Of a stretch of DNA of 23,351 nucleotides, positions 15,451 to 23,351 are shown one piece after another. Position 1 is the stretch's first letter, and the number at the start of each line of letters is the position of its first letter. The DNA lies in the NCBI GenBank assembly GCA_964531505.1, contig CAZHDT010000008.1:1-23351 (forward strand). Direction: 5' to 3'. The DNA comes from UBA6264 sp964531505. GTDB lineage: Bacteria; Patescibacteriota; Patescibacteriia; UBA2591; UBA6264. The notes beneath the pieces were generated by a model. It was not told where the DNA came from and did no database searches. It worked only from the letters and a program-made list of their open reading frames with translations. The translations under genes were made by a program, and so were the position numbers.

Positions 15451-18400
15451 TTCTTTTATTGCTATTTTTTTTAGTTAAGGATGCTTGGGCAATGCCAGTG
15501 GGAACCATTCTTTATAAAACTTCGGAAAACGGCCAAATGTTTGGCTATAATAATTTTGAATTTTCTATGGTTCCTGGCCAGATTTATCCTGGTGGCGTTG
15601 GTATTTATATAGGTATAGGTAGAAAAACTGGCTTACCTCAAATAGTGGAAGTGGATTATTCTGGCGTAAGAATAATTCCGGCGCAATATTTTGTTGATTT
15701 GGATAAAAATGAAAAATTTTTAGGCGCTAAAATTCCTAAAAAGTTTGATTATTCTAAAGAAGAATTGGTTAATTTATTTTTAGCCAATATTTTTTATCAA
15801 ACAGAAAATCAAGAAGATTTTGATTTTACTTATCGCGCCCAAAAAGGGCCTTCAAGTGGGGATTGGACGCCGGCCGGGTTTGTGGAAAAAATGTTTGAGA
15901 GTGTTGGCCGGCCAATCTTAACATATCACGCAACTCCGGATAGCGCTTATGATAATTCTTATTATTCCATTGACATTACGCCAGACGGCTATGATCGCGA
16001 AACAATTATTAATGAATGTCAGGATGTTTTTTCTGAAAATTATGAATTTTCTAAAATTCATAAGCTTGGTCATGGCGATTTTTGGGAGAAATTCGCGGTT
16101 AAAGAAGCAAAGGACTTAATTGGTCTTTTTGGTGAAGCGGGAACCGCTTTGAATCAAATTATTGAAACAAATATTTTTGGCCGGAAATATCAAAATGACC
16201 GGCATTTTTTCTTTCCCTATACTCAATTTATTCAGCCCACCTTAAAAGATGTTTTAGTTAATATTCCAATTGCTTCTTATGGAAAATCAGCCCTTCCTAA
16301 TAGTCTTTCTCAAAAAGAAATTAAAAAAAGAACTGGTTTGGCTTTTGCCAGTCGTTTGGCTAAAGAATTCGCCCCGCAGATAATAAAGAATTTTGCTTTA
16401 AAAAATTTGGGAGTAGGAAAAGTAATGGCGGTTTTTAATCGTTTAAAAGAATCCACTGATTTATTAAAAGACGGGATTGAGCTGGCTACTGGACAGGAAA
16501 TAATGATTGGGAAAGAAAAAGATTTTAAAAATTTATTTTCTCAATTTGAAAAATTACAAGGAGCAATCGGTGAATTAGAAAAAGTTAAAGAATACGCTGG
16601 CGCTAAAATGAAAGAAAATCAAGAAATTTCCGACCGACTCTCGCTTTTAAAAAAGAAACAAAACGAAAAAGATAAAAAAATTGAAAAAATTTCTCAAGAA
16701 ATTGAACCCATTAGCTCGGAAATGGAAAATGAGAAAGATGTTTTTATAAAAGAAAATGTTCTTGTAATAGAAAAATTAGGTGAAATAAAAGAAGTCAATT
16801 CCAACTCAGAACTTCCCAACCAGGTCGCACCTGTAATACAGGTGCGACCTGTAACTGAGCTCGAACCCGAACACGAGCCAGAATCTGAATTAGAACTTAA
16901 ATTCGAACCAGAATTAGAGTTAGAACTAGAGCCCGAACCCGAGCCCGAACCCGAACCCGAGCCCGAACCCGAGCCCGAACCAGAACCAGAACCCGAACCC
17001 TTCAACCAAGTCGAACCCGGTCAAGTTATCATCAATGAATTTTTACCAAATCCCGAAGAGGGAGAAAATGAATGGATTGAATTATTTAATAAAACCGGTC
17101 AATCAATCAATTTGTCAGAATGGAAAATAGAGGATAATACCGGCAATTCTAAAATTTTAAATGGTTTAATTTTATCTCCTTATGGTTTTATTTTACTTCA
17201 GCAAGGAGAACATTATGGTTTTTTTCTAAATAACGCCGGCGATATTATCACTTTAAAATATCAAGATCAAATTATTGATCAGGTTGCTTATGGAAATTTT
17301 GATGACGGAAATATAAATGACAACGCTCCAAAACTAGAGAAAGGACAATCTTTAGCTAGAATAAAAGATGGTTTAGATACTAATCAGGATAAAAATGATT
17401 GGACGATTACCATTTTATTAACTCCGGGTTTTATTAATAAAATTATTGCGCCTGTTAACGAAAATACGGATATTGTTTTATCAGAATCTTATTCTAGCGG
17501 AGGGGGATCTCCCACAATAAATTACCAATCTTATCAGCCATTAAATATAATAATTAGTGAAATCGCTTGGATGGGAACAAAGGCGGATTATAATGACGAG
17601 TGGATTGAATTATATAATAATTTAGAAATGGAAATAGATTTAAACGGTTGGCGTTTGCAGTCAAGCGACGGCTCCCCGGATATATTTTTAGAAGGCAATA
17701 TTCCAGCTAAAAGTTATTGGCTTTTAGAAAGAACTGATGACAATGTTATTTCCAACTTTCCCAAAAGTCAGCCTTGTTATAGCGGTTCTTTGGGAAACAG
17801 CGGAGAAAATTTAAGATTAAAAGATGGGAACGGCAACATTATTGATGAAATAAATTTTTCATCTGGTTGGCCGGCTGGCAATAATGAAACAAAAGCCTCA
17901 ATGGAAAGAAAAAATTTATTAAGCAATGGAAGTGATCAATCCAATTGGCAAACTTATCAAGGAGAAATTAATTTTGCTTTAGACGCGGAAAATAATAATA
18001 TTTTAGGTACCCCGGGTCAAGAAAACAGTGTTTATCAAACCATTGAGCCAGAACCAGAACCNNNNNNNNNNNNNNNNNNNNNNNNNNNNNNNNNNNNNNN
18101 NNNNNNNNNNNNNNNNNNNNNNNNNNNNNNNNNNNNNNNNNNNNNNNNNNNNNNNNNNNNNAACCCTTCAACCAGGTCGAACCTGGTCAAGTTATCATCA
18201 ATGAATTTTTACCAAACCCTGAAGAGGGAGAAAATGAATGGATCGAATTATATAATCCAACTGATGAAAAAATCCAGCTAAATGATTGGACAGTTCAAGA
18301 CAACACAAATAGCAAATATAATTTAACTGGCTTGGAAATCGCCGCTAAATCATGGCTTTTGCTTATTCAAGGAAATAATCATAGTTTTTTTCTTAACAAC

Positions 18401-21400
18401 GCCGGCGACATAATTATTTTAAAATATCAGGACCAAATTATTGACCAAGTTGCTTATGGAAATTTTGATGATGGAAATATAAGCGATAATACCTTAACTG
18501 CGGAAAAAGGAAATTCAGTAGCAAGAAAAAATGAACAAGTAAATACAAATAATAATAGCAATGATTTTTTACCAACTTCAACCCCCACCCAAAATCAAGC
18601 CAACATTATTACAGAAATAGAAAAACAAATAAGCGATTTAGTTCCTCCTCAAATAACCTTAATTTCCAAGCCTGATAATCTCGCCAATAAAAATAACGCT
18701 TTATTTGAATTTGCCGCTGACGAGGCGGTAAATTTTTATTGTTTTTTAAATGATGGGGAATGGCAGGTTTGCGAAACTCCAATGAATTATGAAAATCTTT
18801 TTGATGGAGAAAATATTTTTAATTTAAAGGCAATTGATTTAGCGAATAATCAAGCGGAAATAAATTACTCTTGGTTGATTGATTCAATTTCTCCTTTTTC
18901 AGAAATTACTATGGCTGGCGATTATTTTAACGCCGAATCATGGCCAATAATTACCGGAATAATCTCTTCGTTTGATAATATAGATTGCATTGAAATTCAA
19001 ATTCAAAAAGGAAACAACAGTTTTTATTTGGATGATGATTTTATTTGGCAAGAAAATCAACCGGAAATATGGATGAAAAAGGGAATTAAAATAGATTTGG
19101 AAAATAAAATTTGGTCGTATAATTTGCCAACTGAATTATTAGATGAGGATAATAATTATTTTATTCGGTCAAGATTAAAAAATAAATTCGGAAAGTTTCA
19201 AAAAAAAGTTTCTGAAAAGGGATTTATTTTTGACAACACTCCGCCGGGACAGTTGGCTGATATAGAAGTTCGGGAAAATGAAGATTCTTCGGATTTGGAA
19301 ATTTTTTGGGAGGAAATTAATGATAATTTTTCAGGAATCAGCCACTACGAAATTTTAGAAAATGATAATCGCCATCAAGCTGATGCCAGCCATTATTTTT
19401 TCAAAGGAAAAAATAGAAAAAAATATTATTTTAAAGTAAGGGCTTGCGACCGAGCTGGCAATTGCGGGGGGTTTTCTAAAATAAAAGAACATCAAATAAA
19501 ATTAAATTCTTTAATTATTAATGAAATTCAAATTTCCGGCGACCGCGAATTTATTGAACTCCATAATCCCACTCAGCAAGCAATTTATTTGAAAGATTAT
19601 TATTTGGCGTATTATTCTTCAGAAAAGGAATGGACTGATTCTCCTCGGCTTTTAAAAAAGTTTCCGAATAACGCGGTCATTCCAGCCCAGGGTTATTATT
19701 TGGTCGCGGTTTATAATTTTCCTGAATCGCGAGTTGATTGGTTGATTAAAACCGGTGGAGATAAGCCTTATTCTTCAGGGCAATTATCCGACCAAGCCGG
19801 TTCAATTGCTATTTTTCCTTTTAATCCGCAGGGACAAACCGAAGAAGATTTGAAAAGCGGTTATCTTGATGTCGTGGGTTGGGGTGAAAATATTTTAGTA
19901 AAAGAAAATGAAGCCGTTCTTTTATTTGAAAAAAATTATTCATTGGAAAGGAAATTTTTATTCCAGGACACGGATAATAATTTTGAAGATTTTTTCCTCC
20001 AAGAAAATCCAAATCCTCAAAGCGCTTTTGGATTCTGGCTTGATGGCTGGAGTAAAAGAAAGCTTTTAGCGGTTGATAATAAAGACAATGCTAATAATCT
20101 GGAAAATTATCAAATAAAAATTAATTTGGATTATCAGCCAGAAATGAATTTTGATTTTTCCGATATTCGTTTTACCGCCTCAGACGGAAAAAATATTTTT
20201 TCTTATTTTCTAGAAGAATATCAAGATTCAACTTCGGCGGTTTTTTGGATCAAAATTCCAGAAATACCGGCTTATTCGGAAATTATTATTTACCAATATT
20301 ATGGCAATGAATCAGCCGTGGATGAAGGAAATGGAAAACAAGTTTTTGAATTTTTTGATGATTTTAGCGAGATGAGATTGGCGGATTATGATTATCAAAA
20401 AGCGATTTGGCAGCCATCGGATTCTTTTGTAAAAATTGGGAATGGTTTTCTTAGTCCGAAGAATTTTGAAATTAAAGATTTCTATCTTAAAACTAAAATG
20501 CTTCTTGAGCGTCAAGGATCACAGCGGTCTTTTCAGGGGTTAGTGGATTATCGTTATCAAGACCAAGACAATTATTGGCGGTTCGGTTTGGATCAAAAAT
20601 TAAGTTATGATTATGCCGGTCTTAATTTTGTCAGAAAAAGTCAAAAAAGTTTTTATTTAGCCAATTTTTATAAAGATTATATTTGGAATGAATGGGCGGA
20701 TTACGAAATTAAAGTTTATGAAGCTTACCATCAAGTTGGAATGAAAACCAATAATTGGCAAAAAAATTGGCAAATTTCAGATTCCGAATTAAATCAATCA
20801 GGCAAAATTTATTTAACCAACGAAGATGCTAATGTTGGTTATTCAACCCGGATTGATTATTTACTGGTGGCAAAAAATACCCAACCGGAACCAAAAATAA
20901 TTTTTAATAAAGAAGAGGGTTATCAGGCTTTAAACGGTCAAGCAAGAAATTCCTTTTCTCATTTTTTAGGATGGGGAAAACAAAAAGAAATTATTATTAC
21001 TAATAACAGCTCAACGACTAGCACTAGTCCTTTAATTGATTTTCCAATTAAAATCGAGTTAAATTATCTCCCTAATATGGAGCCTGATTTTTCAGACATT
21101 CGCTTTGCCGATTCAAACCAAACCAATATAAATTATTGGAATGAATCTTACCTCGATTCAACTTCGGCGGTTTTTTGGGTAAAAGTTCCAGAGATTCCAA
21201 CTCAAGAAGAAAAGACGATTTATCTTTATTATGACAATCCTTCAGCCACTTATCAGGGGAAAGGAGAAGATGTTTTTTCTTGGTTTGATGATTTTAAAAA
21301 AGACAAAAGATTGGAATATGATTATTCTAAAGTTGTTTTTGACACTTATCAGGGGATTTTAAGAATGAATGCTAACGGATTTTTAAGCCCCATTGGCATA

Positions 21401-21847
21401 AACTCCGGAGATTTCTACCTTAAAACTAAAATGCTTTTAGAAAAAGAAGGGGTGAATTCTGCGCCTCAGGTTTTTGTTGATTATCGTTGCCAGGACCAGG
21501 ATAATCATTGGCGGTTCGGTTTAAATCAAAGGAATAGTTATGATTATCGCGGTTTGAATTTTGAGAAAATGGTTGGCAGTTTGGGATCGTTATTAAGATA
21601 TTACAAATATGATTTTTGGAACGAGTGGGATGTTTATGAAATTTGGGCTTTTGATAAATACCATCAAACTAACTTCACTGACCAAAGCGGTCAAAAATGG
21701 ACTTGGGATTTTGAAGATGAAGACAACAAAACTGGAAACATTTTTTTAAAAACCGGGCCGGAAACAAGCGCTGGAAAATCTGTTTTAGTTGATTATTTTT
21801 ATATTTCCAAATATCAACCTGGGATAGCAGTTTTTCTAAAAGATTAA
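15451..21847 (+). CDS. Giant LTD/DUF2341 surface protein (start in gap, second gap inside)
   Basis: At least 2090 aa. The first visible residues, LLLLFFLVKDAWA, are the end of a signal peptide; the TTG at 15459 lies inside it. Domains in order: NlpC/P60-like part (15490-15950; GGVGIYIG, WTPAGFVEKMFE) lacking the usual His and Cys; coiled coil (16535-16800); acidic linker with 12 Glu-Pro units (16929-17000); lamin-tail domains LTD1 (17023-17440) and LTD2 (17545-18030); gap; LTD3 (18190-18560); Ig/Fn3-like domains (18645-19500); LTD4 (19508-20020); two DUF2341 plus LamG-like pairs (20040-20890, 20970-21840). Across the second gap the frame closes if the missing length is 2 modulo 3, exactly what further Glu-Pro hexamers give. 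A palindrome at 16821 is translated in frame. Probably an adhesin or envelope protein, cotranscribed with 21849. Confidence 0.82.
16821..16851. repeat. Palindrome (CAGGTCGCACCTGTA arms) in frame in the LTD gene
   Basis: Perfect 15-bp arms around a single A (16836). It reads Q-V-A-P-V-I-Q-V-R-P in the gene frame and sits at the start of the acidic linker, a disordered site that tolerates insertion. In the next frame it would contain TAA, so only some phases are allowed. Confidence 0.9.
16929..17000 (+). repeat. Hexanucleotide tandem repeat coding (Glu-Pro)12
   Basis: Twelve uninterrupted GARCCN units encode a Glu-Pro rod. The same repeat resumes before the gap at 18062 (GAGCCAGAACCAGAACC). 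Such tracts vary in length by slippage, which probably caused the assembly break. Confidence 0.92.
18062..18161. other. Scaffold gap (100 N) in a second Glu-Pro tract
   Basis: 100 N preceded by Glu-Pro codons and followed by AACCCTTCAACCAGGTCGAA, nearly identical to the end of the first Glu-Pro tract (AACCCTTCAACCAAGTCGAA near 16995). The missing piece is probably more of the tract, of 2 plus a multiple of 6 nt. Confidence 0.93.
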
Positions 21848-21848
21848 A

Positions 21849-22721
21849 ATGAATAAATTTTTTAGGAAAATTTTGTTTTTATTTATTTTATTTTTTATTT
21901 CTTTCAAACTTTTATTTTTTCCCAGCCCGGCATTTTCTCAAATTAAATTTGCGGAAATTGAATTGATTTCAAGGGACAGCCTGGTTGATTTTAAGGACAA
22001 TTTGTTAGTTGGCGAAAAAGTTATTATTAAAGGAATTGTGGCGGTAAAGCCGGGAATTTTGGGAGTCAATATTTTTTATGTTAATGGGTTTCAAGTTTAT
22101 TCTTATTATAAAGATTTCCCTGAGTTGAAACCCGGGGATAAAATTTCAGTTCAAGGGGAAATTTCCATTTCTCAAAAGGAAAAAAGAATTAAAATAAAAA
22201 AGGCAAAAGATATAAAAATCTTAGACAGCAATTTTTTTATCGTGCCAGAGCAATATAAAATTGATGAGATTAATGACAGCTTGCTCGGCTTTTTAATTAA
22301 AACAAAAGGATTAGTAATTGAAAAAACCAGCGGGAAAATTTTTCTTGACGATAATGAAAATGAGAAAGAGCTTATAATTTATTTTAAAAAACCGGCGGAA
22401 ATAGATTTGTCCGGCGTTGAAGAGGGGGATTGGCTGGAAGTGGTTGGAATTTTAAGTAGAAACAATGAAGAGTTAAGACTCTTGCCCCGGAGCAATAAAG
22501 ATTTAATTGTTTTTAAACAGAAACAAGTTGAAGAAAATTATAAAGATTTGTCAATTTTATCCAGTTTGGGGCAAATACCGGAATATAAACCTTCATCTAT
22601 TTTAGCTAATTTAGGAAAAACAAATGAAAAAGAGAGAATGATTGATTTTAAAAAAATAAGCCCTTATTTTTTTATTATTTCATTTTTTTTTGCAGTGGTC
22701 CTATTAGTTAAAATTTTATAA
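21849..22721 (+). CDS. Exported OB-fold protein with C-terminal membrane anchor
   Basis: 290 aa, starting 1 nt after the TAA of the LTD gene, so clearly cotranscribed and perhaps translationally coupled. A signal peptide (about 1-30, ending PSPAFS) is followed by two OB-fold-like units. The first, about 46-130, has VGEKVIIKGIVAVKPG and LKPGDKISVQGEIS; the second, about 140-235, has LLGFLIKTKGLVIE, KIFLDDNENEKELIIYF and GDWLEVVGILS. A C-terminal membrane helix (about 268-289) would anchor it outside. The pattern resembles OB domains in secreted nuclease and ComEC/YhcR-like proteins, but no nuclease domain is present. A link between LTD and OB-fold proteins in external DNA handling is possible but is inference. 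Confidence 0.75.
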   Translation: MNKFFRKILFLFILFFISFKLLFFPSPAFSQIKFAEIELISRDSLVDFKDNLLVGEKVIIKGIVAVKPGILGVNIFYVNGFQVYSYYKDFPELKPGDKISVQGEISISQKEKRIKIKKAKDIKILDSNFFIVPEQYKIDEINDSLLGFLIKTKGLVIEKTSGKIFLDDNENEKELIIYFKKPAEIDLSGVEEGDWLEVVGILSRNNEELRLLPRSNKDLIVFKQKQVEENYKDLSILSSLGQIPEYKPSSILANLGKTNEKERMIDFKKISPYFFIISFFFAVVLLVKIL

Positions 22722-22753
22722 TCAGAATAGATTTTAATTTCATCTTAACCCCT

Positions 22754-22776
22754 ACTTGGTGGCTCGGCCACCAAGT
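22754..22776. repeat. REP palindrome, divergent copy 8
   Basis: ACTTGGTGGC (22754-22763), TCG, then the complement (22767-22776). It keeps the TTGGTGGC core but with CTTGG instead of GTTTGG and a GGCTCGGCC centre, the reverse complement of the centre of copy 7. It lies 32 nt after the OB-fold gene and could protect the mRNA 3' end; no T run follows. Confidence 0.82.
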
Positions 22777-22820
22777 TCAGAAAATAGCTCTCAAGTAACA
22801 AAAAATCCTCAATTTCAATC

Positions 22821-22849
22821 TTGACAAAAAGCATTTTTTTCAATAAAAT
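22821..22849 (+). promoter_or_regulatory. Sigma-70 type promoter of the last gene
   Basis: TTGACA (22821-22826), a 17-nt spacer and TAAAAT (22844-22849). The start site would be near 22856, about 45 nt before the GTG. Confidence 0.7.
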
Positions 22850-22900
22850 AAAATAACTACTTAATAAATTATTCTTTAAATTAAAAATCAGGAGGAAAAA

Positions 22901-23351
22901 GTGTTTAAGAAAAACGAAATCCAGGTAATGGTGCTGACTTCAGGATCGGTTGTTTTATGGGAACTTTTATTTAAATTTAAGTTCCTTATGTATCCGCATT
23001 CAGTAATGGTCAGCATCGCGATCACGGGAGTTATTCTGTTCTTTTTCAAGTTAGGGCAGAACGAATCATGGAACTTTTGGATAGGAGGAGTTCCATTGTT
23101 TATCATTTTCGTCATTGAATTGATAAAGATGACAAAGCCGGGTTTTTTAGGTGGCCTGGCAATGGCGATTTTTTTCGGAATCATTCTCTGGCTCTTGGTT
23201 TTATGGGCATTGAGAATGATAAGGGTTTTTCGGGACAAATTTTATCCCATTAAACCGGATGGGAAAAGAATGAGAGATGCCCTTTGGTTCGGCATGTTAA
23301 TAGTGTTTTCAGCACTATGGGCAATTTCATTTATAATTTCTTTATATAAAT
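22901..23351 (+). CDS. Multi-pass membrane protein of unknown function, 3' partial
   Basis: GTG at 22901 follows GGAGG (22891-22895) by 5 nt, the strongest ribosome site in the window, and the frame stays open to the window edge (150 codons). The product has about four or five membrane helices: roughly residues 10-25, 37-52, 59-76 (FWIGGVPLFIIFVIELI), 82-104 (FLGGLAMAIFFGIILWLLVLW) and 127-149 (ALWFGMLIVFSALWAISFII). Short basic loops such as RMIRVFRDKFYP and PDGKRMRD lie between them. I do not recognise a family. Codon use looks less A/T-biased than in the neighbours (CTG, ATC, GGC). With its own promoter and a strong Shine-Dalgarno, it is a separate transcription unit. Confidence 0.75.
   Translation, partial: MFKKNEIQVMVLTSGSVVLWELLFKFKFLMYPHSVMVSIAITGVILFFFKLGQNESWNFWIGGVPLFIIFVIELIKMTKPGFLGGLAMAIFFGIILWLLVLWALRMIRVFRDKFYPIKPDGKRMRDALWFGMLIVFSALWAISFIISLYK

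Noticed and set aside
16694..17005. Minus-strand ORF rich in Gly-Ser
   Set aside because: It is the complement of the Glu-Pro hexamer repeat in the LTD gene.
18162..18331. True frameshift in the LTD gene after the gap
   Set aside because: The frame change is explained by the arbitrary 100-N length. A missing Glu-Pro tract of 2 plus a multiple of 6 nt restores the frame, and LTD3 is intact from 18164.
22888..23238. Minus-strand ORF of 116 codons at the right end
   Set aside because: It lies opposite a plus-strand frame that has a promoter, GGAGG and clear membrane helices. The antisense product has no recognisable feature.
1..23351. Recoding of TGA as glycine, as in some CPR lineages
   Set aside because: No gene contains an internal TGA. 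The DUF3800 gene ends at TGA inside a terminator hairpin, and the other complete genes end at TAA.

Overview
The window is AT-rich bacterial DNA that looks like a Patescibacteria (Candidate Phyla Radiation) scaffold. Four observations point there: a REP-associated transposase of the type common in that group, abundant short palindromes, giant secreted proteins built from LTD, DUF2341, DUF5667 and S-layer-like modules, and small intergenic spaces with few Shine-Dalgarno sequences. The standard code fits: TAA and TGA act as stops, and no gene has internal TGA. This assignment is an inference; there is no rRNA or ribosomal protein gene to anchor it. Four runs of exactly 100 N (3092-3191, 8053-8152, 15351-15450, 18062-18161) are scaffold gaps. 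Three of them split single genes.

Layout. 1-3667: 3' part of a giant cell-surface protein of carboxypeptidase-regulatory-like repeats, ending in a surface module. 3668-4022: palindrome-rich spacer. 4023-4553: ECF sigma factor. 4811-5824: DUF5667 membrane protein, the likely anti-sigma partner. 6102-10036: S-layer-like protein that starts with the same surface module; it is one gene of about 1259 aa split only by an assembly artefact. 10037-10519: terminators and a cluster of REP palindromes. 10520-11263: REP-associated (HUH/Y1) transposase that carries two REP palindromes in frame inside its own coding sequence. 11308-11413: structured leader. 11454-11705: YbaB/EbfC. 11889-13322: secreted protein with a pilin-like middle and three C-terminal copies of the surface-module type. 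13336-14544: a DUF3800 gene flanked by two copies of a promoter/leader/terminator element with an identical 93-nt core. 14545-gap: membrane-anchored helical-repeat protein. gap-21847: giant LTD/DUF2341 surface protein. 21849-22721: exported OB-fold protein in the same operon. 22901-end: multi-pass membrane protein cut by the window edge.

Functionally this is a cell-envelope island. At least three exported proteins share one surface module, a sigma/anti-sigma pair sits between the first two, and a second surface operon (LTD plus OB-fold) lies to the right. Overlaid on it is a REP/RAYT system whose palindromes sit between genes, act as hairpins after genes, and in places have become protein-coding sequence. 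The most notable items are the REP copies inside their own transposase, a third palindrome of a different family in frame in the LTD gene, and the duplicated leader element around the DUF3800 gene.
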